DNA of 64,000 bases from Streptomyces griseoincarnatus (GCA_014649575.1 BMTH01000020.1:1-64000), one strand, 5' to 3'; numbered from the stretch's first letter, positions 27,051 through 36,219 are shown. Program-made: numbers and translations. The notes: generated by a model from the letters alone, not told the origin.

Positions 27051-27060
27051 TTATCCACAG
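27051..27060 (+). promoter_or_regulatory. Single DnaA-box-like site
   Basis: TTATCCACAG matches the DnaA-box consensus and lies between the kinase and the small toxin-like gene. It is isolated, so an origin is not implied. Confidence 0.3.
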
Positions 27061-27117
27061 GCTGAAACGCGGGCGGCAACTCCCTCGTACGCTGCTGCCA
27101 GAGTCGATCACACGGGG

Positions 27118-27372
27118 GTGTGCGGGATGCAGTACGGCGTGGTGGTGGAAGAACTCGCGGTCGAGGTCATGGCGCAGCTGCCGGACGACCGCGCCCGGCA
27201 GGAGGTAATGGCACTCGTGGAGGTCGCGCGCATGGACCCGCGGGCCTGGCCAGACGTGCGCGACCCCGGCTCCGTCGAGGAAATCCGGGAGGCGTTCGGA
27301 CGCCGCTGCTGGATCCACTACATGCCGCACGCCGGCGCGATCGAGGTCCGAGACATCGGCTGGGCAGGCTGA
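27118..27372 (+). CDS. Small RelE/ParE-like protein
   Basis: 84 aa from GTG at 27118, or 81 aa from ATG at 27127. It has a compact alpha/beta sequence: VVEELAVEVMAQLPDDRAR helix, a DPRAWPDVRDP turn, then RRCWIHYMPHAGAIEVRDI strands. Size, opening helix and closing strands resemble RelE/ParE-type toxins, but no antitoxin is adjacent and catalytic residues are not clear. It follows the kinase gene by about 100 bases with a DnaA-box-like site between. Confidence 0.5.
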   Translation: MCGMQYGVVVEELAVEVMAQLPDDRARQEVMALVEVARMDPRAWPDVRDPGSVEEIREAFGRRCWIHYMPHAGAIEVRDIGWAG

Positions 27373-27403
27373 CCGGCACGCCCGTCCTGCCTACGTTCGA
27401 CGC

Positions 27404-27700
27404 ATGAGTGTGTGGAATCAGAGCTTGGACGCTGCAGGGATACGGGAGCCGGACCTCCGGCGGGGCTACAGCGCCCAGCGCGAGTCAGTCACGCGTTTTC
27501 GACGTGCCTCGTACCTCGCGGCCCGCCTGCTGTTGCCGAAGCTGGTGCTGCCCCACGCGGTGGCGACGACGGCAGTGATGCACTATGGGGACAACCTGCT
27601 GGACACCGGCCCGAAGCCACAGCGAGTCGCGGCGTGGACCTCGTGGGAGCAGGAGGTGCGCAAGGCGTTTGTCGGCGGAGGCAGCGCAGGAACGCGGGCG
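27404..27700 (+). pseudogene. Fragment of a squalene/phytoene synthase-like protein
   Basis: Begins with ATG and SVWNQSLDAAGI, followed by YLAARLLLPKLVLPH and YGDNLLDTGP, the N-terminal part of actinobacterial trans-isoprenyl diphosphate synthase-like proteins. After about 90 residues the frame becomes Arg/Pro-rich and ends at 27784, while protein-like sequence moves to another frame. It is frameshifted and far shorter than the usual 270-300 aa. Confidence 0.55.
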
Positions 27701-27846
27701 GGTCAGCACTCTGCTCCACATCGACCAGCGCATCCGCCGCGAAGGCCTCGGCGAGACCTGGTCCGGACGGCCGGCCACCGGTAGGCCGGCACACGGAGGT
27801 CTCGGAGGCACAGGAGACAGGAAGCCACACGGAAGGACAGCCGCGC

Positions 27847-28923
27847 TCCGACCGTTTCGTGCTGGACAGCGCCGTTGACCCGGCCCGGGTCTGGCGCGGG
27901 ATGATCCAGGTCTGGGCTGAGGGCGCCGAGCCCGCCTTCACCCGATGGACCGAATGGACCGCCGCGCGGCACTCCGCTTACAAGCTGGGCCGGACTCCCG
28001 AGGCGGTCCGCAAGACCTTCTACGGCCTGGTCGCCCAGGCCGACCGCAAGCCGATCGACCTCGACGGCACGCTGCTGACCGGCGACGACATCCGCCTCGG
28101 CCTCCGGGGCATGTTCTTCAGCGCGCGCGACGCCGCCGAAGCGGTCGCCGAGGTGAAGAAGGCCGCCGCCGGAGCTCCCCAGTCCGCCGACCGGGAACTC
28201 AGGACGCCCGAGCCCGTTCCGCCGTCCTTCGGCCGGACCGTGCCCGAGGACAACGGCGATGCCAGCTTCTGGGCCGTCGTCTGCGCCGACACCCGCGCCT
28301 GGCCGCGCGACCCCGAGCAGTACCGCGAGGACGCGATCCGGGACAAGGCCAGGTACCCGCTGTACGGCGACTTCGCCGCCCACATCAAGCCCTGCGCCTT
28401 CTGGAAGAAGACCGGCAGCGAGCCCGCCACCAGGATCGGCAACAAAGTGCGCGCGCTGATCCTCCAGAACAAGTGGGATTCCCAGACGCCGCTGACCAGC
28501 GGCCAGGGCCTACACCGCGCCATGCAGGGCTCCAAAATGGTCACGGTCGCCGGAGGTGTCGGACACGGCATCTACGGCAACAAGTCGTGCGCCGACGAGA
28601 CGGCCACCACCTACCTGACCACCGGCAAACTCCCCACCAAAGACGTGACCTGCAAGGCCGCCCCGGCCGCGGACGAACGCCACACCCCAACCGGCTGCCG
28701 CTCCCTACACCGCCGGGCATCCCGGGGATGGTCAGCCGCTTCTGATCGCCAGGGGCTCCAGGGAGCCCATCCGTCTACGCGAGGCAGAAGGGCTGCCTGC
28801 GCGATGGGAAACGATCTCGGCAGCCCTTGTGTCAACGCTGACCAGCGCATGCCGTCGGTGCCCGTGTTGCGCAGGCGTACGGGATGCTCTACAACTACTG
28901 GCTCGGCTACTCCGTCGCGGTGA
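27847..28923 (+). pseudogene. Tripeptidyl-aminopeptidase-type hydrolase, N-terminus lost
   Basis: The conserved stretch starts at DRFVLDSAVDPARVWRGM and continues through WAEGAEPAF, a helical lid region, and ILQNKWDSQTPL to GVGHGIYGNKSC. These match the C-terminal half of secreted Streptomyces alpha/beta hydrolases of the TAP family, including the late Asp (KWDSQTP) and His (GVGHGIYG). The signal peptide, N-terminal half and nucleophile Ser are missing. The normal end should be near 28660; the frame runs on to 28923 through non-homologous sequence. Confidence 0.7.
28788..28828 (+). terminator. Stem-loop after the hydrolase fragment
   Basis: Perfect 10-bp stem AAGGGCTGCC (28788-28797) and GGCAGCCCTT (28819-28828) with a 21-base loop. 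Plausible intrinsic terminator of the hydrolase remnant; there is no long T-run. Confidence 0.5.
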
Positions 28924-28948
28924 GAAGCCGCGAGGGCCGGGGTCATGG

Positions 28949-30580
28949 CTAGGTGGGGCTTTTGCGCGGCGGATGGCACACCGGGCAGCGTTTGCCGGTG
29001 CCGCCGCGGCGGGAGCGCTGATCGGGCGTGGCGTCCCAGCGTCCTGGACAGCCGGGCTTCGAGCAGGCCCACCGGCACAGTTTGCTGGAGCTCGGCCTCA
29101 GCTCCTTCGCGGTCAGGTTCGGTTCGTCGATCACTTCGACAAGCTCGTCGGCGAGGGCAGGGTGCACGTCCTGCAGGGATTTGCCGGGCTTGGGGCGCAC
29201 CGTGGCGGCGACGGTGCGTCGGCGGGCGCATCGGGGGCATCCGCTCGACTGGCCCGTGCGGCGGTTTGGAGGGGCGGGGTACTCGAAGCGGCAGGGGGGT
29301 TCGGGGCACCGCCACTGGCATGTCTTGTTCGAGGTGGGGAGCAGGTCGAACGCGGTCCAGCCGGGGTGGCCGACGACCTCGATGAGTTCTTCAGCCATCG
29401 TCGGGTTGACCTCGGCGAGCGATTTACCGGGGCCAGGCCTGCTGTTGGCCGCGCCCACCTGTGCGTGACCGCACTGGCTGCAGCCGCGTCCGGCCAGTGC
29501 GCGGCTGTTCAGTACGGCCTTCCATTCGTAGCCGCAGTCCGGCTTCCGGCACCGCCACAGACACACGTCGTTGCAGCCAGGGGGCATCCGATCGGGGGTC
29601 TTGCCGGGATTGGTGAGGTTCGCGACGAACTCCTCCTCCAGGTGAGGCGCCACGTCCACCGCCGACACCTCGGGGCCAGCCACGACCTTCTGCCACAGCT
29701 GCGCACCCTTGGTGAGCGCCGCGGTGACCTCGGCCGGTGTGAGCTGTCGCCAGGGAAGGCCGCGGCGCCGCAGTACGACACCCACCGCCTCCGCCCAGTC
29801 CTCAGGGTTCACCCCCGGCCCGGCCTCATGATGGGAAAGGCCGTGCACCGGGACAGGCGGCAGCCCGCGGCTTCGGATGCGTTCCACGTCGAGTCCGGCG
29901 GCGAGCGCTGCCGCGGTCTTCGCGGTGTCACGCTCCAGGCTCCCCGGCCGGCCGTGGGTCCATTCCGGGTCCAAGTCGATGAGCAGGCCCGGGGCCGACT
30001 CGGGCAGGTACAGGTCGAAGCGGTCCTGCCGGCGCCCGGGCAGGCGCAGGCGATGGTCCAGTTCCACGACGAGCCCGCAGGCGGCCTGAACGAGCATGGC
30101 GACGTTGCACTCGAACGGGGAGCGGCCATGCCCGGTGCAGTCCGGGCAGCCGCGTCCATTGGTGCGGTTGGCGAGCGTCGCCGGCCAGGAATGTCCTTGA
30201 GCGCATTCCCACTCGCACAGGTCATGGGACTGCAGGCGCAGGGTGTCCGGACCGCGGTCGGGACGGCTGAGGTTGCGGCGGAACTGCCGTGCCAGCGCAG
30301 GATCCACCTCGGCCAGCGATTCCCCCGGGCCGGGAGCCCGATTGCGGCGCTTCCAACACTCTGGGCACCCCGAGGGTTTGACGGTACGGGTGCGAAACTG
30401 CAGCCGGGCGGGCCACTGGTGACCGCATCCGTCCGCCGAGCAGCGCCACTGGCACCGGTCCGTGGACGACAGCCGCATCTCCTCCAGCGTCGTACCCGGG
30501 CTGGACAGGTTGGACACGAACTCGGCCTTCAGCCGAGCCCGAACTGCAGCCACATCGGTAGCACTTCTCCGTTTACCCAT
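28949..30580 (-). CDS. Multi-zinc-ribbon protein with Vsr-like endonuclease domain
   Basis: 543 aa from ATG at 30580; a longer in-frame start would overlap the divergent gene. It contains five zinc ribbons with the pattern C-x-W-x-C near one end and C-P-x-C near the other, typical of the DUF4379-type probable zinc ribbon: two in the N-terminal third, three in the C-terminal third. Between them lies a domain beginning near PFECNVAML, with RFDLYLP and LLIDLDPEWTH, whose D and E placement resembles Vsr/homing-type endonucleases. Repeated linkers such as PGKSLAEV and LVEV separate the ribbons. Probably a DNA-binding nuclease; target unknown. Divergent from the Gabija-like pair, with about 180 bases between. 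Confidence 0.75.
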   Translation of the reverse strand: MGKRRSATDVAAVRARLKAEFVSNLSSPGTTLEEMRLSSTDRCQWRCSADGCGHQWPARLQFRTRTVKPSGCPECWKRRNRAPGPGESLAEVDPALARQFRRNLSRPDRGPDTLRLQSHDLCEWECAQGHSWPATLANRTNGRGCPDCTGHGRSPFECNVAMLVQAACGLVVELDHRLRLPGRRQDRFDLYLPESAPGLLIDLDPEWTHGRPGSLERDTAKTAAALAAGLDVERIRSRGLPPVPVHGLSHHEAGPGVNPEDWAEAVGVVLRRRGLPWRQLTPAEVTAALTKGAQLWQKVVAGPEVSAVDVAPHLEEEFVANLTNPGKTPDRMPPGCNDVCLWRCRKPDCGYEWKAVLNSRALAGRGCSQCGHAQVGAANSRPGPGKSLAEVNPTMAEELIEVVGHPGWTAFDLLPTSNKTCQWRCPEPPCRFEYPAPPNRRTGQSSGCPRCARRRTVAATVRPKPGKSLQDVHPALADELVEVIDEPNLTAKELRPSSSKLCRWACSKPGCPGRWDATPDQRSRRGGTGKRCPVCHPPRKSPT

Positions 30581-30758
30581 GACGGCAGATCCTGACAGCC
30601 GCCGCTGACAACGGCCGCCCCTGGGCCCGGGCTTGTGCTGCCGGGTCCCCCACATCAACCCTCGAGAGCCAGGTCTCGCGCCGGGGAAGCACGCTCGTGT
30701 CTGGGTGATTCCGTGTAATGGGCAGACTGCAGGTACATGCCGTGTTAAAGATGTCTGT

Positions 30759-32684
30759 GTGCGTGTAACACGGGTGCTGATTGACGGCTTCAGAGGTTGG
30801 GGACACCTTGATGTGCGTCCCGGCAGCCATGTGTTGGTGGCGGGGGTCCCCCGCGCCGGACGCACCGACCTGATCACGGCCCTTGCCCGGGTCTTGGATC
30901 CTGATGCCGCGCGTGGCGCCGCCCTGTCCGATCTGCATCAGCGGCCGGTCATCCCCGACGGCGCTGGCTCTGCGCCGGCTGAAGCGGGCGATGACATGAC
31001 CGAGGGACAGGCGGAAGCCGTCGTGGAAGCCCCAGCGGCCCATATTGTCGACACAGACGATGCGGCAGAAGCGGACGCGTCCGGTGACAACGGCACCGCA
31101 CCGCAAGCTCCCTCTGCGGTGCTGCAGCGGGTGGAGGCCGCCCAGGTCGAGGTGACGCTGACCGATTTCGATCCCGATGTGCAGCAGTTGCTCGATGGGG
31201 TCCTGGAGCCGCTGGAGGACTCCGGGTGCGCGAGTGAGGATCCTGATGCGTCTGCGGATGCTCCGCTGTGCGCGCGGCTGGCCTATCGCCTGAGCTATGA
31301 CGAGGAAGCCGAGACGCTGGAGTCGGTGGTGTACTTCCCGGCGCGCAGCAACCCGGCGCTCGGCCAGTACTCCCGGGTTCCGGCCGCCACCCGGCGGATG
31401 CTGCCGGTGGTCACCCTCGATGCCGGCCAGCCCCTGCAGTTGCGTGCCGGTGCCGGCTTGCGGCGGATCCTCGACGATCGGGACGCCAAGGCCGGTGCCG
31501 CGGCGTTTGATGCGCTGGCCCAGGCCGTCGCGGAGGCTGTGTCGGCGCTGTCGGCCGACCCGGCTGTGGCCGAGGCTGTCAACGCGGTACTCGCGGTCGG
31601 CGGGACAGGGGAACGGATCGGCGATGCCCCGCTCACCGCGGAGCGGGTCGGCTTCCGCACCGAGGACGGGTCGGTGGCCGCACTGCTGCGGACCCTGCGC
31701 GCGGCACTGCATCTGGACGCAGGCGGCATGCTTGGGCTGGCCCAGCACGGCAGCACGGTCAGCGCGGTGTTGTCGATGGCCGAGGCGATGCTGCTGGCCA
31801 CCGTGCCCGGCGCGGTGGTGCTGGCCGACGACTTCGGTGACCAGCTGGATGCTCCGGCCACCGAGCATCTGGCGGCCCTGCTGCGCGCCCGCTCCGGGCA
31901 GGTGTGGCTGTCCACCCGGCGGCCGGAGGCCGCCCGGGCCTTCGAGCCCACCGAGGTCATCCGGCTGGTGCGCCACGGCGGCGTCCGCTCCCACCATCAG
32001 CTGACCAGGATCACGGACCGCAAAGCACTGGTCGCGATGCGGCAGTGGCACACCCAGCTGCTGGCCGCGCTGACCGCGCCCACGGTCGCCATCACCGAGG
32101 GCCCGCACGACGTGGCCGTGCTGAGCATGGTCGACCGCCGCAAGCCGCCCTCCTTCCTCCCCCTGTCCGCCCACGGGGTGCGGCTGGTTGCCTCCGGCAC
32201 CGGGGGCGAGGGGGGCATCGGCCAGATTCCCCGCGTCGCTAACCTGGCACGCCAGTTGGGTTTTCGCGTGCTGGCGGTGATCGACCGTGACAAGGACAGC
32301 GACCAGACCAGCGACGAGCTCGCCAAGATCCAGGACGCGTGTGATGCGGTGGTCCGGCTGCCGCCCGGCGCCATCGAGCGCGCCATGGGCGACGGCCTCT
32401 CGTTGCAGTCGCTCGCCGACGCCAGCGCCACGCTCACCGAGTACGGCATTCCCGACCCCATGGCCGGCCAGCTCACCGAGGCCGCGGTGACCAACCTGTG
32501 CAAGGTGCTCCACAAACAGAGCCTGCACGAGCAGTTCCTGGAAGCCCTCTACGCCGAGCCCAACGCATCACCCCCACCAGTGATCTCCGTGGCGCTGGCC
32601 AAGGTGCAACTGGCTGCCGACCCCTCCTACAGCGGGCCGCAACTGCTCGATGTGCCCGCCTTGTCCCGGCCGGTGGGCGCCTGA
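30759..32684 (+). CDS. Gabija GajA-like OLD/TOPRIM protein with degenerate ATPase
   Basis: About 641 aa from GTG 30759; the exact start is uncertain and upstream in-frame codons exist. The N-terminus (VLIDGFRGWGH, then AGVPRAGRTD) sits where an OLD ATPase has Walker A, but Lys is replaced by Arg. A Walker B-like VVLADDFGDQLD and STRRPE (usually a THS-type H-loop) are also altered. An acidic/Ala-rich insert covers about 70-130. The TOPRIM domain is well kept: VAITEGPHDVAVL (Glu) and LAVIDRDKDSD (DxD). The stop overlaps the start of a UvrD-like helicase, the two-gene arrangement of Gabija. So this is Gabija-like by architecture, with an ATP-binding half that may be non-catalytic. Confidence 0.72.
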   Translation: MRVTRVLIDGFRGWGHLDVRPGSHVLVAGVPRAGRTDLITALARVLDPDAARGAALSDLHQRPVIPDGAGSAPAEAGDDMTEGQAEAVVEAPAAHIVDTDDAAEADASGDNGTAPQAPSAVLQRVEAAQVEVTLTDFDPDVQQLLDGVLEPLEDSGCASEDPDASADAPLCARLAYRLSYDEEAETLESVVYFPARSNPALGQYSRVPAATRRMLPVVTLDAGQPLQLRAGAGLRRILDDRDAKAGAAAFDALAQAVAEAVSALSADPAVAEAVNAVLAVGGTGERIGDAPLTAERVGFRTEDGSVAALLRTLRAALHLDAGGMLGLAQHGSTVSAVLSMAEAMLLATVPGAVVLADDFGDQLDAPATEHLAALLRARSGQVWLSTRRPEAARAFEPTEVIRLVRHGGVRSHHQLTRITDRKALVAMRQWHTQLLAALTAPTVAITEGPHDVAVLSMVDRRKPPSFLPLSAHGVRLVASGTGGEGGIGQIPRVANLARQLGFRVLAVIDRDKDSDQTSDELAKIQDACDAVVRLPPGAIERAMGDGLSLQSLADASATLTEYGIPDPMAGQLTEAAVTNLCKVLHKQSLHEQFLEALYAEPNASPPPVISVALAKVQLAADPSYSGPQLLDVPALSRPVGA

Positions 32685-34336
32685 TGGCCTATCGGGCACG
32701 CGCGGACCAACGTGCGGTGATCGAGAGCGTTGCGCCGGTGCTTGTGGTCAGCGGCGGCGCCGGCACCGGCAAGACCACGACCGCGGTCGCCGCCGCCCGC
32801 GCCCACCTGGAAGCGGCGGACGAGGGACTGCTGCGGCTGCGGCAGGAGGCTGCCCGGCACGGGCAGCGCGCCCCACTGCCCGCTGCGACACGGGTGTTGT
32901 TTCTTTCCTTCTCGCGGACCGCCGTCGCCCAGATCATCGACCGTGCCGCGACCGTCATCGGAGAGCTGCGGCCGCGGCTGGAGGTGTCGACCTTTCACGG
33001 CTTCGCCTGGAGGGTCATCACCGGCTTCGGGGCACACCACGGCTTTCCGCCTCCGCAGAGCGTGCTCAGCCAGGCCAACCAGACCGTGCCCGGGGCCCCT
33101 CCCGGGCTGACGTACGACCAGCTGATGCCGGCCGCCCGCCGGCTGCTGGCGCTGGAGAAGGTCCGCGATCACTACGCCGGGCGGTACACCCTCGTCATCT
33201 GTGACGAGTTCCAGGACACCGACGCCACCGAGTGGGCCTTCCTGCAGCAGATCGCCCCCAAGGCGCGTCGCATCCTGCTGGGCGACGTCAACCAGAGCAT
33301 CTACGAAGGCGCATTCAAGCCCGGCGTGAATCCCGCAGCCCGGATCGCGGACTCCATGGCGCTGCCCGGTGCCCGCCGCATCGACCTGCAGGCGGCCAGC
33401 TACCGTGACCCCTCCGGTGTGCTGCCCGCCGCCGCAGAGGCCGCGCGCCAGCGCCGCTTCACCGACCCCGCTCTCCGCACGGCCGCCCAGCAGGGACGCC
33501 TCGCCGTCACACGGATCACGGACGACACCGGCTACGCACAGGTCATCGAACTCGCCCGCGCAGCCCGCCAGAAGAAGCACACCGTCAGCATCTTCACCCA
33601 CACCAACATCGCCACCACCTCCCTATCCGACGCCCTGAACGCGGCCGGCCTGGTCCACGAACAGGTCGGCTTCACCGAGGCCCACGCAGAAGCTCTCTCC
33701 GCCCAACTCGCCCTCGTCCAGTTCGCGTGCGGGCAGAAGGGCGTCCAGGTCCGGCGGACGCTGGCCGTGTTCGTCACCGCGTGCCTGCGCGGCCGCGGGC
33801 TTCCCCCTCTCGCACGGCAGATGCTGGACCAGTCCAACCCCACGCTGCAGCGGGCCTTGCTGGCACTCGCGCAGGACCTACGATCGGCGGGAAGCGGCCC
33901 AAACGCCGACATCGATCGCCTCGCTGACCTTGTCACCGGCGCCTACGCCCGCATCGGAACCTTCCGCGGTCAGGAGGCCTGGCTCCAGGCCGCCCCCACC
34001 ACCCGCCGCGCACTGCGTCTACTCAAGGAAGACCAGAGCATCACGGCGGTAGCCGAAGAACTCCACCACGCCCGCGACGAGACCCTGGTGGGCGATACCC
34101 GGCCGCGCCCCCGGCCGGTACAGGTGATGAACCTCCACCAGACCAAAGGACGCGAAGCCGACACCACCATCCTGCTGCTCGCCGACGAGGAGTGGTACGG
34201 CCCCGAAGGCGAGCCCTTCCCCACCGGCTCACGCCTGCTCTACGTCGTCATGACCCGCGCGCGCTACCAGGCACACCTCGTCGTCCCCGCCAACTCCCAC
34301 CCTCTGTGGGCACCCCTCATCGCCGCCCTGGAGTAG
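32684..34336 (+). CDS. Gabija GajB-like UvrD/Rep-family helicase
   Basis: 550 aa from ATG at 32684, overlapping the upstream stop (TGATG); a longer in-frame start inside the previous gene is rejected. SF1A motifs: GGAGTGKT at about 24-31, LSFSRTAVAQ (Ia region), LVICDEFQDTD (II), LLGDVNQSIYEG (III), MNLHQTKGREAD (V) and LLYVVMTRARYQ (VI). This is shorter than PcrA/UvrD (700+) but like GajB (about 500). In Gabija, GajB senses DNA ends and works with the GajA nuclease. Motifs look intact, so if the GajA-like ATPase is dead, ATP use could lie mainly here. Confidence 0.82.
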   Translation: MAYRARADQRAVIESVAPVLVVSGGAGTGKTTTAVAAARAHLEAADEGLLRLRQEAARHGQRAPLPAATRVLFLSFSRTAVAQIIDRAATVIGELRPRLEVSTFHGFAWRVITGFGAHHGFPPPQSVLSQANQTVPGAPPGLTYDQLMPAARRLLALEKVRDHYAGRYTLVICDEFQDTDATEWAFLQQIAPKARRILLGDVNQSIYEGAFKPGVNPAARIADSMALPGARRIDLQAASYRDPSGVLPAAAEAARQRRFTDPALRTAAQQGRLAVTRITDDTGYAQVIELARAARQKKHTVSIFTHTNIATTSLSDALNAAGLVHEQVGFTEAHAEALSAQLALVQFACGQKGVQVRRTLAVFVTACLRGRGLPPLARQMLDQSNPTLQRALLALAQDLRSAGSGPNADIDRLADLVTGAYARIGTFRGQEAWLQAAPTTRRALRLLKEDQSITAVAEELHHARDETLVGDTRPRPRPVQVMNLHQTKGREADTTILLLADEEWYGPEGEPFPTGSRLLYVVMTRARYQAHLVVPANSHPLWAPLIAALE

Positions 34337-34393
34337 CCCTCCCCGCCAACGAGCCCAGCAAGCTGGCCGGCGCACCGAGGAAGACGGACGCCA

Positions 34394-34600
34394 TGCACAA
34401 CGACCCCAGATCCATCGCAGAGTTGCTGCGAGCGAGGTACAAGCGACGGCTGCCCTCCAGCCGAAACGAGCTGACCGGACCCGAGCATGGGTTGGTGGAG
34501 CTGCCGCTACACATCGCGTGGTCCGGACTGCGCACCCTCGGTCTCGACCTGCCACGGCAGCGCATGAGCCTGTACAGAACAGTGAGCGTTTTCAGCGCTG
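34394..34600 (+). pseudogene. Gene start truncated by IS insertion
   Basis: ATG 34394 begins MHNDPRSIAELLRARYKRRL and continues with EHGLVELPLHIAWSGLRTLGLDLPR to about LYRTV, where it meets the left side of the IS5-family element. The part lost to the insertion is not found on the other side. Similar short actinobacterial hypothetical proteins are about 130 aa; function unknown. Confidence 0.6.
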
Positions 34601-35341
34601 CCTCTCCAGGGTGAGGACGGCGGCGGCGATGAGGGACATACGGTTCGGGCTGCAACGGGACCGGCGGAAGATGCGCCAGGACTTGAGCCGCGCGACGCTT
34701 TGTTCGACGGGTGCTCGTGCCGCTGACAGGGCCCGGTTGATCGTCCGCTGGGTCGGGTTGAGGTCCTGGTGCGGGAGCCGTCTGATCGGTGTGGTCACCC
34801 AGGGGCCGGCGCCGATGTAGGCGCGGTCGGCGAGGACGGGAACGCCCTGGCGTTCGCAGATCCGGATGATGCGGTGGGTGCGGGCCGCGGTCAGGTCGTG
34901 GGTGCGGCCGGGCAGAGCGGGCGAGATCCACAGCAGGTTGCCTGCTGGGTCGGCGACGACCTGCATGTTCACGCCGTGGCGGCGGTGCTTCTGGGAGAAG
35001 TCGGACCGGCTGTCGCCGACCCGGTCGCACTCGGCGAGCGTCCCGTCGAGCAGAACGTGATCAGGGTCGGTCTCCCGCAGAACCCGCAGCAGGCCCGGCG
35101 CCCGGCGGGCGAGGTGGCCGGTGACGGCGGTGACGTAGGCGTGGGCGGTGCCCACGGATATGCCGAAGCCGGCGGCGATCTGCGTGAGCGGGTCGTGCCG
35201 ACGGAGGTAGATCAAGGCGACGAGAGCACGCTGATGTGGCGGGAGCTTGCAGCGGCGGTCACCCTCACGGGTGACGATGAGCATGGTTACCCACTCGACC
35301 AGAGTGTGAGGCAGGTAGAGTGAGGCAGGATAGGGAACCAA
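34592..35341 (-). mobile_element. IS5-family (DDE_Tnp_4) insertion sequence transposase
   Basis: Complete 249-aa transposase. The N-terminal HTH region has AAGFGISVGTAHAY; the DDE core shows LLDGTLAE (first Asp), ALPGRTHDLTAAR, LADRAYIGAGP (second Asp) and RAPVEQSVARLKSW (Glu). It appears intact and has truncated the gene at 34394. Element ends are not defined; a large inverted repeat abuts its upstream side at 35341-35404. Confidence 0.85.
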
Positions 35342-35404
35342 CGAGGCTCCTGCGTTGATGAGTTGAGACGTCGAACACCTCTCTCAACGGCGCAGGAGCC
35401 TCGT
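35341..35404. repeat. Inverted repeat beside the IS5-family element
   Basis: A 14-bp perfect outer stem, ACGAGGCTCCTGCG (35341-35354) with its complement at 35391-35404, encloses a 6-bp inner stem GTTGAG (35362-35367) and CTCAAC (35383-35388). It may be the upstream end of the element or a nested terminator. Confidence 0.6.
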
Positions 35405-35730
35405 GCGTTGCGGGGCACCGGCCCGTAACGCGATCGGTGGCCACTCTGAATGGGCTCACTGCAAGAGAGCCCCAGGGGCATCCTTTGGGGCCGTGTGGCG
35501 CGGACGGAGCGCGCCGTCAGTGCGTGGCTGTCGAGCGCCGTGACGAGGTCGGCAGGAGCGGGGGCCGGCGCGCCCGGGGGGTCCAGGTGTCGGCGTACTC
35601 GTTGAAGTGCTCAGTCAGGTACGGATGAAGGTGCTCAGCTTGGTGATCGTCAGGATGCTGGTCGTGTGGTGGGAAACGTCAGGGTGGACGGCCCTTGTCG
35701 TTGGCAGTGGAGAGAACGCATGATCGACTC
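35405..35730. other. Gene-less interval
   Basis: Between the IS-associated inverted repeat and the hypothetical gene. No convincing start/ribosome site pair, RNA or repeat is seen. Confidence 0.5.
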
Positions 35731-36219
35731 ATGCGAGGCGCCTTCGACGATGTCCCATTGACCACGCTCTTCCCCCGCCTGTCGCCTGCCGACGTCGAAT
35801 CCCTGGAGCAAGCCGCCAGTGCAGTCGATGAGGCTCGCTCGGACGGAGACAAGGTTGAGTGGGAGTGGGCCCTGCATCACGTGGTCTTCCCGGGCCCGCA
35901 ACCGTGGAAGCCGATCATTCTCGGCCTGGATGTCATCGAGCATGCGGACGGGGGTGACCAGCTGGAGTTCCTGCTTCAAGTCGTGTGGACAGACCTCGGC
36001 CAGCTCGCGGTCGACGCGGCGGTGAACGTGGCCTGCTGGTGCGACACCGATCACGCCAGCCATGACGTCGACGCCCTCAGGCTTGTCGTCGGTCAGGAGA
36101 CCTCATTGCCCCACGCTTTCCAAGCGGGTGCCGAGCGTCTGATCGGATGGCTCACTGACCCTCGCGACCCAGATTTCTGGCGTGCACGAGCGGCTCTGCC
36201 TCCCCGCCAGCCCGTCTAG
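35731..36219 (+). CDS. Hypothetical protein, about 162 aa
   Basis: ATG at 35731 is chosen as the first plausible start; an earlier in-frame start exists at 35695. Sequence is well-formed and acidic, with TLFPRLSPADVESLEQA, VVFPGPQPWKP, LLQVVWTDLG and a C-terminal GWLTDPRDPDFWR. No signal peptide or membrane segment, no family recognised. It stands alone between two IS elements. Confidence 0.6.
   Translation: MRGAFDDVPLTTLFPRLSPADVESLEQAASAVDEARSDGDKVEWEWALHHVVFPGPQPWKPIILGLDVIEHADGGDQLEFLLQVVWTDLGQLAVDAAVNVACWCDTDHASHDVDALRLVVGQETSLPHAFQAGAERLIGWLTDPRDPDFWRARAALPPRQPV

Noticed and set aside
27051..27060. Replication origin
   Set aside because: Only one DnaA-box-like site, no dnaA/dnaN or clusters of boxes.
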